Origin: Arachis hypogaea
Taxonomy: Eukaryota > Streptophyta > Magnoliopsida > Fabales > Fabaceae
Direction: 5' to 3'
Length of the DNA: 64,000 nucleotides
Assembly (NCBI RefSeq): GCF_003086295.3
Contig: NC_092039.1
Coordinates: forward strand, 67,041,649-67,105,648
Shown here piece by piece: positions 33,056 to 44,289 of this stretch. The position numbers and the translations under genes are program-made. Position 1 is the stretch's first letter. Each line of letters begins with the position of its first letter. The notes beneath the pieces were generated by a model. The model made no database searches. It worked only from the letters and a program-made list of their open reading frames with translations, and was not told where the DNA came from.

Positions 33056-35659
33056 ATGAAGTTATGGCAGGCAGGGGTAATCTACCCCATTTCTGATAGC
33101 CCATGGGTTAGTCCCATCCATGTAGTTCCCAAGAAAGGTGGCATAACTGTGGTGCCAAATGAGAGGAACGAACTCATACCCACAAGAACTGTCACTGGGT
33201 GGAGGATGTGCATAGACTATAGGAAGCTCAATGAAGCCACCAGAAAAGATCATTTCCCACTCCCATTCATGGATCAGATGCTTGAAAGGCTTGCAGGACA
33301 TGCTTACTATTGCTTTTTGGATGGATACTCAGGCTATAATCAGATAGTAGTTGATCCAAGAGATCAAGAGAAAACATCATTTGTTTGTCCATATGGAGTT
33401 TTTGCTTATAGACGCATGCCCTTTGGATTGTGCAATGCACCTGCCACTTTCCAAAGGTGCATGCTGTCCATCTTTTCGGACATGATCGAAAAGTTTATTG
33501 AAGTTTTCATGGATGATTTTTCTGTGTTTGGAGATTCTTTTCCTAGCTGCCTACACCACCTTACCTTGGTGCTTAAGAGATGCCAAGAGACCAACCTAGT
33601 ATTAAACTGGGAAAAGTGTCATTTCATGGTCACAGAAGGAATAGTCCTTGGCCACAAAATCTCAAATAGAGGCATTGAGGTGGACAGAGCTAAGGTGGAA
33701 CTCATTGAAAAACTACCTCCACCAAGTAATGTCAAGGCAGTTAGGAGTTTTTTGGGACACGCTGGCTTTTACAGAAGGTTTATTAGAGACTTTTCTAAAA
33801 TAGCCAAACCTTTGAGTAACTTGCTTGTCTCTGATACACCCTTTGTATTTGATAAAAACTGCATGCTAGCCTATGAACTTTTGAAGCAAAAACTTTCCTC
33901 TGCACCTATCATTGCCTCACCTGATTGGAACTTACCTTTTAAACTGATGTGTGATGCATCAGACCTTGCTATTGGGGCAGTGTTAGGACAAAGGAAAGAC
34001 AATTTGGTACATGTGATTTATTATGCCAGTAAGGTCTTGAATGATAACCAAAGGAATTACACAACCACTGAAAAAGAACTCTTGGCAATAGTCTTTGCAT
34101 TTGACAAATTTAGATCCTATCTCATTGGGTCTAAAGTCATTGTTTTCACTGATCACTCAGCTTTAAAATACTTACTTGCTAAACAAGAATCCAAACCAAG
34201 ACTTATTAGATGGGTTCTTTTGTTGCAGGAATTTGACATTGAAATCAAAGACAAGAAGGGTGTAGAGAACAAAGTGGCAGACCATTTATCAAGGATACCA
34301 TGTGAAGAAGGAAGCACACAAAGCACACATATAAATGAGTGCTTCCCTGATGAACAACTCATGGTAATTCACAAAGCACCCTGGTTTGCAGACATATCAA
34401 ATTTCAAGGCCACTGGGAATTTGCCGTTGGAATTTAACAAGCATCAAAAGAAGAAATTAGTAAATGATGCCAAATACTTCATCTGGGATGAACCATACTT
34501 GTTCAAAAAATGTTCAGATGGCATACTCAGAAGGTGCATATCAGAGGAAGAAGGAAGGGAAGTCTTATGGGACTGCCATGGCTCCACTTATGGAGGACAT
34601 TTTGCAGGAGAAAGAACAGTAGCCAAGGTGTTGCAGTGTGGTTTTTATTGGCCCACTATCTTCAAAGATGCAAAGGAACTAGTGAAGCACTGCCATGAAT
34701 GCCAGAAAGCGGGGAACCTGCCAAGAAGAAATGAGATGCCACAACAATTCATTCTGGAACTTGAATTGTTTGATGTATGGGGGATAGATTTCATGGGACC
34801 CTTTCCCACCTCATACTCAAATAATTACATTCTTGTGGCAGTAGACTATGTCTCCAAATGGGTTGAAGCAATAGCAACTCCAACCAATGATAATAAGGTA
34901 GTCATGAACTTCCTCAGAAAACACATTTTTTGCCGTTTTGGGGTTCCAAGAGCAATCATCAGTGATGGAGGAAGCCACTTCTGCAACAAACCATTAGAGG
35001 CATTGCTTCTAAAATATGGAGTCAAACACAAGGTAGCCACACCATACCATCCACAGACAAGTGGGCAAGCAGAAATATCTAATAGGGAACTCAAAAGAAT
35101 CCTGGAAAAGACTGTGGGAACTTCAAGGAAGGACTGGTCGATTAAGCTAGATGATGCTCTTTGGGCATATAGGACAGCTTTCAAAACACCAATTGGAATG
35201 TCTCCTTACCAACTAGTATATGGAAAAGCTTGCCATTTGCCACTGGAATTAGAGCACAAAGCATTTTGGGCCTTGAAACTCTTGAACTTGGATAGCAAGG
35301 CTGCTGGAGAAAGAAGGATGTTGCAAATTCAAGAGTTGGAAGAATTCAGAGCTGAAGCTTATGAGAATGCCAAAATTTACAAAGAAAGAGCAAAGAAGAA
35401 GCATGACAGCAACATAGCCCCAAGGAAATTTGAAGAGGGACAAAAAGTATTGCTCTACAATTCTAGGCTGAAGCTATTTCCAGGGAAGCTAAAATCAAGG
35501 TGGTCTGGACCATTCCTTGTCACCAAGGTCTCCCAATATGGACAAGTAGAAATCATGGAAGAAAAGTCACAACGAACCTTCACTGTGAATGGTCAAAGAC
35601 TTAAACACTACTTGGGAGATGTGGAGGAGAAGGACAAGGTTAAATATCACCTCAACTGA
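33056..35659 (+). CDS. RT, RNase H and integrase (element A)
   Basis: Continues the gag-pol frame after the stop at 33044. Its own ATG is internal to the gene. [36 protein letters not shown], and the active site as FMDD (33506-33517, a common form in this lineage). RNase [31 protein letters not shown]. Integrase: HHCC finger ([12 protein letters not shown]), and the catalytic triad Asp in WGIDFMGP (34787), Asp in ISDGGSHF (34964) and Glu in GQAEISN (35072), which gives D-58-D-35-E. A GPF-type module ([12 protein letters not shown]) and the lineage tail [13 protein letters not shown] close the protein. No chromodomain. Together these make the DNA copy and insert it. All motifs look intact. Confidence 0.95.
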   Translation: MKLWQAGVIYPISDSPWVSPIHVVPKKGGITVVPNERNELIPTRTVTGWRMCIDYRKLNEATRKDHFPLPFMDQMLERLAGHAYYCFLDGYSGYNQIVVDPRDQEKTSFVCPYGVFAYRRMPFGLCNAPATFQRCMLSIFSDMIEKFIEVFMDDFSVFGDSFPSCLHHLTLVLKRCQETNLVLNWEKCHFMVTEGIVLGHKISNRGIEVDRAKVELIEKLPPPSNVKAVRSFLGHAGFYRRFIRDFSKIAKPLSNLLVSDTPFVFDKNCMLAYELLKQKLSSAPIIASPDWNLPFKLMCDASDLAIGAVLGQRKDNLVHVIYYASKVLNDNQRNYTTTEKELLAIVFAFDKFRSYLIGSKVIVFTDHSALKYLLAKQESKPRLIRWVLLLQEFDIEIKDKKGVENKVADHLSRIPCEEGSTQSTHINECFPDEQLMVIHKAPWFADISNFKATGNLPLEFNKHQKKKLVNDAKYFIWDEPYLFKKCSDGILRRCISEEEGREVLWDCHGSTYGGHFAGERTVAKVLQCGFYWPTIFKDAKELVKHCHECQKAGNLPRRNEMPQQFILELELFDVWGIDFMGPFPTSYSNNYILVAVDYVSKWVEAIATPTNDNKVVMNFLRKHIFCRFGVPRAIISDGGSHFCNKPLEALLLKYGVKHKVATPYHPQTSGQAEISNRELKRILEKTVGTSRKDWSIKLDDALWAYRTAFKTPIGMSPYQLVYGKACHLPLELEHKAFWALKLLNLDSKAAGERRMLQIQELEEFRAEAYENAKIYKERAKKKHDSNIAPRKFEEGQKVLLYNSRLKLFPGKLKSRWSGPFLVTKVSQYGQVEIMEEKSQRTFTVNGQRLKHYLGDVEEKDKVKYHLN

Positions 35660-35670
35660 GGAAGACAACC

Positions 35671-35717
35671 GTCAAGCTAGTGATGTTAAAGAAGCGCTTG
35701 TTGGGAGGCAACCCAAC
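35671..35717 (+). promoter_or_regulatory. Conserved post-gene hairpin module (A)
   Basis: GTCAAGCTAGTGATGTTAAA, GAAGCGCTT, then stem-loop GTTGGGAGGCAACCCAAC (35700-35717), 12 bases after the pol stop. Confidence 0.68.
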
Positions 35718-37163
35718 CTGAGGTAATACTCTTTTGCTGTTTCTTTTATTTGTTTCAATAAAAAGGTGAAGTAGTTTCTGTGCATTGCAAAGAATTAAGT
35801 TTGGTGTTTCACACCAAACAATGAATTCGTGATCAATAATTCAAGGGGGAATGTGTGACTCTAAGTTTGGTGTTCCACCATACAAATCAACTGCACACAA
35901 CAACCTTTGAATTATATGAAAGGAACAACCATTCTAAGCAATCACAGAAATGCTTAAAATCCTTAGCAGCAACTTCATTCCAAGGAGAATTCAAGAATTC
36001 AAAGAGCAGAGGAGTAAGTAGGAGACTAAGTTTGGTGTTCACACACCAACTTAAGACTCAGACACTGGCCCATACATAATTGAGCTAACAACTCAAGTGC
36101 TTGAGAAGCAAGCAACTTCATCACTCTTTGCAGGAAAAGAAACAAGGATCTTAGAAAGAACATGAAGCAACAACTAGGAGAAGAAGGAGAAATCAAATTG
36201 TTTCCTGGCAACAAAGAGAAAAACAAGAAATTTCACAAGGTGGTATTGTTTCTTGAACATTCTTTAAAAGGCAAACAAAAGCATGCTTGTTCTGGTTTAA
36301 ACTGTAATTGTTGAATCTTTCTGGAATATGAAGTTTCTAGTATGATTGTTTGTTTATTGCTTTGAATAAAGTGAATGCCTAGATGTTTGGATATAACTTC
36401 ACCTTCTTAAACAAATGCTTGCCATGCTTGTTCTGTTTCCAAAAATAAAAGAAAAGTTTGAGTGTAGAATTATCATTTTTGTAGAAGTTGAGTACTGTCT
36501 ATGGATTTTGATAAATAAATGTCTTTGGCCATGAAAAAGAAAGAAAAAGAAGAAGAAAAAGCCACTGAAAAGGGGCAACCAAAAAGCAAAAAAATTGAGA
36601 AAATAAGCTAGGCACCAATGGTTTGAACTTCTGAGACAAATGCCTGTGGTGTTTATGTATTAAGGATATGCTTGGATGAATAGGTTCTGAGGAGTGTTTC
36701 AACACTTGGTAACTTGGGTTAACTAACCCGGGATTATCGACAAAAAATCCATTATCAAGAGCAACCTAAATACAAAACATTTAGTCACACAAAGAGGTGT
36801 TGGGCACCAATGTCTCAAGAAGAAATGTGAACTAAAATGCCTGTAGTGGATATGTGTAATGCACTGATAAGAAAAAGAAAATGCCAAAGGCTTGTGCAAC
36901 ACATGACACTGAGCAAACAAGGAGCAAAGGAGCTCTAAGAAAAAGAAAAACAAAGAAGGGAAAAGTGCCAAAGACATAAGAATAACAAGAGGCCATAGCA
37001 GTGTTTAATGGATGCAATGAAAAAGTGATAATCCTACCTGATAAGAATGAAAAAGTGATGCTGCAACTTTCTGCATAAAACCCTTCTGATGAACTTCAAA
37101 TGCTTGCTAATATAGCCAAGGTAATTGCTTTTTGTTTCATACTTTCTTCTCAAATAACTCAGG
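35718..37163 (+). other. 3' non-coding region of A
   Basis: About 1.45 kb with no supported gene; an env-like frame is absent. It holds AAGTTTGGTGT at about 35798, 35862 and 36029, two of them inside small hairpins with ACACCAAA or ACACCAACTT, and the shared block TGTGGTGTTTATGTAT at 36645-36660. Confidence 0.65.
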
Positions 37164-37201
37164 ACTTGCTTAGGGACAAGCAAGTATTAAGTTTGGTGTT
37201 G
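37164..37201 (+). promoter_or_regulatory. LTR-adjacent hairpin and TAAGTTTGGTGTTG motif (A)
   Basis: Stem ACTTGCTT / AAGCAAGT around AGGGAC (37164-37185), then TAAGTTTGGTGTTG (37188-37201) directly against the 3' LTR. Confidence 0.72.
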
Positions 37202-37510
37202 TGATGCCAAGGCATCTTAGGCTAGTTTCACTAGCATTTTTCTGTTAGTTTTAGTTGTTTTATGCATTTTCTTGAGCTTAAAGTAACCAAGAATGGTTAA
37301 ATGAACAACAAAGTAATGAATCATCCAAACAGTGTAATTTTGATGCAAATTCCATGAGTTTTTAGTTATATTACTTGAATGCTATGAATGGAAGATTTCT
37401 CATGAAATTTTGCAAGACTTTGATGCAATTGTGTGGATGATTTCAGGGAAGAAGAGGCTAGGAAAGGAAGCAACAAAATCAATAAAGGAAGCTTGAAGAT
37501 CACATGTGGA

Positions 37511-38259
37511 GTTTAAGTTCCAGTTTAAGCTTAAACTGGAACTTAAACTACCAAGCCATATAATGCTGAAAGTGGCGTTTAACCTCCAGTTTAACCTTAA
37601 ACTGGAAGTTAAACGCCAGAATAAGAAATGCACCAAAGCTGAAAGTGGCGTTTAACCTTCAGTTTAAGGTTAAACTGAAGGTTAAACGCCAGAATCATGA
37701 AAGCTGAGAAAAGAGGAAACTGGCGTTTAACCTCCAGTTTAACCTTAAACTGAAGGTTAAACGCCAGAATGAGAATGGCACCAAGGAAGCATTTCCACGT
37801 TTAACCTCCAGTTTAACCTTAAACTGGAGGTTAAACGTGTTCAAACCATATTATGCACCAGGAAGCCATTTCCACGTTTAAGCTCCAGTTTGACCTCAAA
37901 CTGGAGCTTAAACGTGTTCGACATTCACACTCCTGGGCTACCTTCTTCATTCCCACGTTTAAGCTCCAGTTTAAGGTTAAACTGGAGCTTAAACGTGTTC
38001 GGCGTTTTTGCTACTCCAGGGTTGCCTTCTCATTTCCACGTTTAAGCTCCAGTTTAACCTTAAACTGGAGCTTAAACGTGTTCGACCAGAATTGCCTCCA
38101 GGGGTTGCAATCTTCATTTCCACGTTTAAGCTTCAGTTTAACCTTAAACTGAAGCTTAAACATGTTCGATTAATTACCCTCCTGGGTTGCTTTCTTTCAT
38201 TTCCACGTTTAAGTTTCCGTTTAACCTTAAACTGAAACTTAAACTTCAACTTAAACGCC
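37511..38259 (+). repeat. Ten tandem palindromes, 3' LTR copy
   Basis: Same array as 27995-28743 with a handful of single-base differences, one of which (CATG for CGTG near 38161) breaks an arm. Confidence 0.95.
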
Positions 38260-39096
38260 ACTTTTTGAAAGGGTTTCTGGGCCAAATATATTGAAGTTTA
38301 AGTTAGCATTTGAGCACAAACATTAACTTAAACGTATTATGGTATGAAACCCAATTGAATATCATGGTTTATGGGATTGGGCCTGAAGAATTGATGAGTC
38401 TGGAACTTCAATTTGTTGAGCATTGTGTCATTACTTGTTTATCACTAAGTTTGCTCAATGAATGTTACAGAATTGGATCACAGCCTCATCAGGATTATGG
38501 ACCATAAACCCAAAGCAAAAGGAAATCAAGGAAAGGCCTCAAAGCCCAAGAAACACAACAGAAGCTCAATTTAGAAAGTGTATAAATAGGATAGAATTGA
38601 AGTTAGTTAGCACTTTTTGACACTTTGGAATTTTCATACTTTTGTAATTGAATTCAGAGCTATGATTCACTAAACCCCTTTCATTGGGTTAGGGAGCTCT
38701 ATTGTAATTCAATGAATCAATAATAGTTTTATCTTCTTCTTCAATCTTTTCTCTTGAATTTTGTTAGAAAGCTTCTCGATCTAATTCCATTGGGTAGTTG
38801 TCTTAGGAAAGAAACTATCCATAATTGGAATCCTTCGGAACCTTGGGAAAGGAATGGAGGATTCATGCTAGAGAAGCTTTCTCACAGTGAATTGGATTGG
38901 GGTTTGGATAGATATTGTGACATGTAATCCTACCAAATTGTGGTTCATGAAACTGTGTGGTATAATCAGTGATCGAGCATTATCTCTTCTTATGAAGATT
39001 TAAACCAAGGGATTGGGAATTTGTTTGTTTTTAGATAGAATTGGTGAGCCAAGGAATTGGGATCCAATCATATAAGATTGCCAAGCAAGATTCAAT

Positions 39097-39101
39097 GAAT
39101 G
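39097..39101. repeat. Target-site duplication GAATG of N (left copy)
   Basis: GAATG here and at 46379-46383. Confidence 0.95.
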
Positions 39102-41209
39102 TGATGGTGTTTTTGTGGAAAAATGAATTTCCAACACACATATCCAACCGGCAAGTGTACCGGGTCGCATCAAGTAATAATAACTCACAAGAGTGAGGTC
39201 GATCCCACAGGGATTGATGGATCAAGCAACTTTAGTGGGTGATTAGTTTAGTCAAGCTAACATTTAAGTGAGAATTATGGCAGCAAAATGTAAATAGCAA
39301 TGAACTTAAAGTGCAGAATGTAAATAGGCAGGAAGCTTAAAGAACAAGCAATGTAAATTGCAGAAACTTAAATTGCAAGAATTGTAAATTGCAAGAATCT
39401 TAAATGACAAGAAATGTAAATTGCATTAAATGTAAAGGGGATTGGGTGCAGGAAATTTAAAGGAAAGCAATAAGCAGCACTTAGACTAATTGCAGAATAA
39501 TTAAATTGCATAAAAATAAAAGGACTTGGATGCTGGGAATTAAAATTCAACAAGAGAATGTAAGGAGCAATCAAGCAGAAGAGTTACTTGCAATAAATCT
39601 TAAACAGAAAGTAGAATTGCTTGAAGAAGCAAACAGAAATTAAATTCAGTTTAATTGCCAAATGAGATTGAAGATCTCAGGAAATCAAAGAGACTAGAGA
39701 ACAAGTCTAGATCTCAATTCCTTCCTTGATCCAACCAAGAACAATTGCAGAAGGAATGAAGATAAATGAATTGCAGAATTAAAAGAGAAGATGAAGCAGT
39801 ATGTGAATTTCAATTATGCAGAAAAAGTAACCAAGAGATCTCAAGGTGAGAATGAAACAGAATTCCTCCAATCTCACTCAAGATTTAAAACAGAAAAGAA
39901 AACTAAAGGAGAGAGCTATCTATTCCTAATGGAGCCGGCCTCCTTTCAAAGATGGAAATGATGCCTTATATAGGCTTTACAAAATAAAATGAAAATGAAA
40001 TTAAAACAAATTACAAAAATGAAAATCCTAAATTACTTGATCCATGTGCCTTTGAGTGATGATTTGGGCTTTGCTTGCTTTGGATTTAAGGAGAAATGGG
40101 TTTGGTTGGCCTTGATTCAATTTGGAGAGGAATTGAATTTAAATGAAAATTTGGTTGAATTTTGGCCCATGTTGCTCCCAGGAGGCTGCCCTGCCCTTAT
40201 GGAGGGCAGGGCAGGATTTGGTGCGTTGTGGTGCGGCCTTGGTGCGTGAAATGCTGCCCTGCCCGCGCCAAGGGCAGGGCAGAAAAAGTTGGTGCGCCAG
40301 AACGTGCCACGGTGCTGCCAGAATCAAGAATTGGTGCGCCAGACTCAGAAATTGGTGTGCCAGAAATTTTCCTTGGTGCATGGGATGCTGCCCTGCCCTC
40401 GCGGAGGGCAGGGCAGAAAAATATGGTGCTGCCAGGATTGAGTTGCGATGTACGCTGGTGCTGCCAGGAGAGAATTGGTGCGCCAGATTTGTGTGTGGTG
40501 CGCCAGATTTGTGCACCAATCCAAATGCTGCCCTGCCCTCGCAGAGGGCAGGGCAGTGTTTTCACTTTGATGTCCCAAGTTCGAACCATGGCCGAAACAC
40601 ACGCTACTTAATTTCCTTGGCTTTCTTGGCACCAAAGTAAGGCCTAGTTTCTTGCTTTCTCATGGCCCTTAAAGATGCCTTTCGTTCCTGCCGCAATTTT
40701 GTGCCAAATATGGATTGCTATATATCGTTGGAAAGCTCTGAATGTCAGCTTTCCAACGCAACTAGAAGCACATCAATTGGACGTCTGTAGCTCAAGTTAT
40801 AGCCCTTTGAAGTAGGCATGGTCATGCTGTGTGCGGCCAGATTTTAACTTAGCGAAAATTCTTGCTTCCAACCACACTTTGCATCACGATTCTGCCCTGC
40901 CCTTGGCAAGGGCAGGGCAGTGTGCGTGCTGGCTGCTTCCTTCCTTGATTTGGTCATGGGCCACACTTTTAAAAGCGTGGCCTAAGGCTCCAAAGTGTAC
41001 CCAACTTCAAAATGTACCCCAAAGCTCTTTTTTTCTCCTTTTTTTGTACTTCTTTGCTTCTTTTTCTTCTTATTTCCTACAAGATTTATAAAATTAAAAT
41101 ATCAAGAAAATATATCATTTAAGTACAAAAGCATTCAATATTTAAGCACAAATCATCAATTTCTTGTATGAAAAGCATAGAAAAATAGGTATATGATGAC
41201 ATGTCATCA
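39102..41209 (-). repeat. 3' LTR of N (2108 bp)
   Basis: Partner of 44290-46378. The extra 20 bases near 40480-40510 are a second copy of a GGTGCGCCAGATTTGTG unit. Confidence 0.95.
40186..40920. repeat. CTGCCCTGCCC hairpins in the N LTR
   Basis: Five stem-loops with arms CTGCCCTGCCCT and AGGGCAGGGCAG around five or six variable bases (40186, 40253, 40388, 40528, 40892), interspersed with TTGGTGCGCCAG repeats. The same five occur in the other LTR at 45375-46089. The region is GC-rich, unlike the rest of the element. Confidence 0.92.
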
Positions 41210-41246
41210 CAACACCAAACTTAAACCTTGCTTGTCCCCAAGCAAG
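41210..41246 (-). promoter_or_regulatory. LTR-adjacent hairpin and TAAGTTTGGTGTTG motif (N)
   Basis: Minus strand CTTGCTTG-GGGA-CAAGCAAG (41227-41246), then TTTAAGTTTGGTGTTG against the LTR start TGATGACATG. Confidence 0.72.
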
Positions 41247-42978
41247 AAAAGAATCATGCAATAGAAATTGACAATCCAAGGTAAGAAGAGTAGCAAGTTA
41301 ATGTTCATGGCAAGCTAGTTTTCTATGCATGCTACAATTACAAAAGAGATGTAAATGATTGATGCTTCTATCTAGCTTATTTTATGAAATCTTTTTCTTA
41401 TAATTCTTCCTTGAAACAAGCTTTTGATTTTTTTTTTCTCCTTTTGGGTGCTTTGCCCCATGAGTTAATAACAAAGCTACGACTTCTAAATGCTTTGTTT
41501 TCAAGTATTACCACTTGATACATAAGCACCACAAGCATTTAATTAGAGGACTTCATTAAGCTCATTTTTTTCTTTTCTTTTCTTGACTCTCTAATCATTG
41601 ATGCTCAGAACCTTGAGCTTTGAGGGAGTGCTTTTGCACTTGAGCCTAGCCTTGACTTCTAAGTGTTTTGTTTTCAAGCATTTGGCTTGATACATAAACA
41701 CCACAAGCACTTAGCAAATAAATAGCCATTGGTACTCAGAGCCTTTAGCTTTCTCATTCCTTCCCTTTTTCTTTTCTTGCTTTAATTGTATTTGCTTCTT
41801 CAAGGTTTTCATGATTTTAAAAGATTTCACAAAATGTACTAGATGAAAAACTTCAATTAAATAAAATCCAATGCAATTGAGCAACAATCAATCATACTAG
41901 CTTTCCAATACTTGTATGCACATGCTAAGTTCTTCTTTAATGCCTTGTTTGTTTATGATCATGATACTTTATTGCTTTTGAACTCACAGGATTCAAGTTG
42001 GTAGTCATAATGGTATAGCACCATATTATAATTCAAAATTCAAGCTATGCTTTATTCATACACGTGTAAACAGAAAAGATGAAGACAATCATGCAATTTA
42101 AGTGCCGGAAACAAAGGAGAGGAAAAGGAACTTTACAACCTTGTAGTTCATCTTCATTATTGTTGTCCTTTTTCTCCAATTCTTCCGTTTCCCTTGCCAA
42201 CTTAGAGTGCTTGCTCATCCTCAAGCAATAATTAGAACAATGGCTATGGGGCTTAAGATGGATCATGAATGTCTTACACAATGCAATGTTAGTAGCACAT
42301 GTGTTTTAAGCAAGCAAAATGAAAGATAACAATCAAGGCACAAGAGACATAGACATTTTGATTGCATAGATAAGAAGGTGTGCACAATACATTGCATAAA
42401 AGATAAGTGGCACACCAAACTTAGTGTGACACTTTCACTTGGAATTAATGCAAGTGCCTTGCAAGAATTAGAATAAAATTTTGTTGCATAGCAACACCAA
42501 ACTTAGAATGCGACCATATGTCAATTTATTTGAATTAAAACTAAACAAAAGAAACTGTTATATGTTAAATACAATCACCAAGCCAAGAATCTGTCATTAA
42601 TAAAGCTCTCTTGGTAATGTATTAACAAACACAGTAAATAAGCAAACTAAAATAAAAGCATTAAAAACAAAGAATTAACTAAAGTAAACAGAATAACAAA
42701 ATATCAAACCAAAAGAAAATTAAAACACTGCAAAGACATTATGGTTATGCAGACAAGTGGTGTTGCTGAATGATTTGCATAGAAAAATAGGTGGCACACC
42801 AAACTTAGAATCTTGGTGTGTCACTTTCATTTTTTTGATTTGATGCAATCATCCAAAAAGATTGAAAACAATGTGTTGCATGGCAACACCAAACTTAGAA
42901 TGTAACCATATGCCCATTTATTGAATTTAAACAAAGTAAAGAAAGAAAACAAAGCAGAGAAGAGAAATTATACCTACG
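41247..42978 (-). other. 3' non-coding region of N
   Basis: No gene supported. Two copies of the shared block (minus-strand TGTGGTG.TTATGTAT, at 41518-41533 and 41690-41705), an internal hairpin TTGCTTG-AGGA-TGAGCAA near 42213-42230, and a duplicated segment with two AAGTTTGGTGT motifs (42410-42545 and 42785-42925). Confidence 0.65.
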
Positions 42979-43024
42979 GTTGGGTTACCTCCCAACAAGT
43001 GCTCTTTTAGTGTCATTAGCTTGA
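42979..43024 (-). promoter_or_regulatory. Conserved post-gene hairpin module (N)
   Basis: Minus strand GTCAAGCTAATGACACTAAA, AGAGCACTTGTTGGG, hairpin GTTGGGAGGTAACCCAAC (42979-42996), overlapping the end of the orphan gene. Confidence 0.65.
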
Positions 43025-44089
43025 CATGTTGCTCTTCACTTTCTTCCTCTTCTTCCAGTTTGTTAAGAGGAATGACCTCAAAGAGGGAGAAGATTCAGCT
43101 AGTGTCCCTTGTCTTGGCCTTTTCTCAGCAAGCTTCCTTTTGCAAATGGCTTGATTGATCTTGCTTGCTGGATTAGGGACAGAATTGGTGCTTTTGTTAG
43201 TTGCCTTCACTTCTTAGATGTCAAGACATGGTTGCTGTGTGATTTTCGGAGTTTGATCTTCATCCAGAGCCTTTTGAATTGGTGGTTCCATGAATCCTTC
43301 TTCTATGCAACTCTCTGCTTCAATTGAGGGTGACTTTTCTTGAGTGTCTTCCTCACTTTCTTGATCCTCCACTTCTTCCCTAGTCACCTCAAGTGCAGTT
43401 TCATTTTCAACCACCTCATTCTTCATTGAAAGTTCACTTGATGCAGTGGCCTCCTTATCTTGCTCTTCCACTTTCTCCTTCACATCTATCAATTGACCTT
43501 CATTTTCCTTGCTCAGTGGTTCTACGCTCCTCCTTGTTTACTCTAAGGGGCCATTCATCTTATTGAAAATGATTTCTTTCCAGGATTGGGGTTGTGTGTA
43601 TCTTTCCACGAGTTTTCTATGTATTTCAATGGCTTGAAGGTAATCCTCATCTGGTGGTTCAAGAGATGAAGGTTGAGAGTAATTTTGGTAACGTGGATAT
43701 GTTGTGGTGAAGTTGTGTTGAGGGGTGTGGAATGAGTTGTGTGATTGATGGGATGACTTGTATGGATTTTGGAGGAAACCTTGTGTTGAGGCATAATTAA
43801 GTGATGAAGAACTTTCAAATGAGAAACTGGGACGTGATGGTGGATGCTCTTTCATTCCTTGGTGATACTCCCATCCACCATGAGGATAATGGTATGAATC
43901 ATTTTGTGGTGGTGAGAAATATCCCATATGATTATCTTGTTCATCTTGTGACTTTGAAGTGCATCTCCATGGATTGGAGTGCTTAGAATCTGTAAATTCT
44001 TGGTGATATTCCCAACCACCATTAGAGATTTGTGATGGTGGGTGATATCCCAGAAAATTTGTTTGATCACAATATGAGTTGAACTCCAT
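43016..44089 (-). pseudogene. N orphan gene, low-complexity aromatic protein, two stops
   Basis: One reading frame of about 357 codons from ATG 44089, cut by TAA at 43538-43540 and TAA at 43214-43216. The first 183 residues are rich in Ser, Tyr, His, Gln and Pro and repeat GGWEYHQ twice, with GYHPPSQ and GYFSPPQ as further related units. The middle (about 43214-43530) is strongly acidic (EEVEDQESEEDTQEK). The end is basic (KRKLAEKRPR, NWKKRKKVK). No known domain, signal peptide or membrane segment. It sits where gag-protease lies in E1, directly before the post-gene hairpin. The composition suggests a disordered, perhaps nucleic-acid-binding protein, but this is a guess. Confidence 0.72.
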
Positions 44090-44265
44090 TTGAATTTTTT
44101 AAAACACAACACCAATGAAAATTGGAATTACTCATATCAGAAATGAGTTTTGCTTAGTGAGGCAAAAACACAAACACCTTGGTTTCAACTTAGAACAGAG
44201 AACAAAAAAGAAAAAAATGCTTGATCTAGACTTCTCACCCACTTAATCATTGTTGATCTAATCAA
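44090..44265 (-). other. Short leader of N
   Basis: About 180 bases of leader, much shorter than the 1.0-1.7 kb leaders of the E-type elements. Nothing else seen. Confidence 0.6.
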
Positions 44266-44283
44266 TCCCCGGCAACGGCGCCA
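44266..44283 (-). promoter_or_regulatory. Primer-binding site, tRNA-Asp (N)
   Basis: TGGCGCCGTTGCCGGGGA on the minus strand, perfect. Confidence 0.92.
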
Positions 44284-44289
44284 AAAACT

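Larger units (their letters stand above)
37202..39101 (+). repeat. 3' LTR of A, first part
   Basis: Matches 27686-29585 at a fixed offset of 9516, including all ten palindromes. Ends with GAATG, the target duplication of N. The remaining 386 bases are at 46384-46769. Confidence 0.95.

Noticed and set aside
35718..37163. Env-like gene after pol in A
   Set aside because: No frame longer than about 84 codons, none with a signal peptide plus membrane anchor in element sense.
40143..40640. Overlapping frames of 126-165 codons on both strands
   Set aside because: They run through GC-rich hairpins and GGTGCGCCAG repeats of the N LTR. All frames are open because of composition, and the other LTR has shifted versions.
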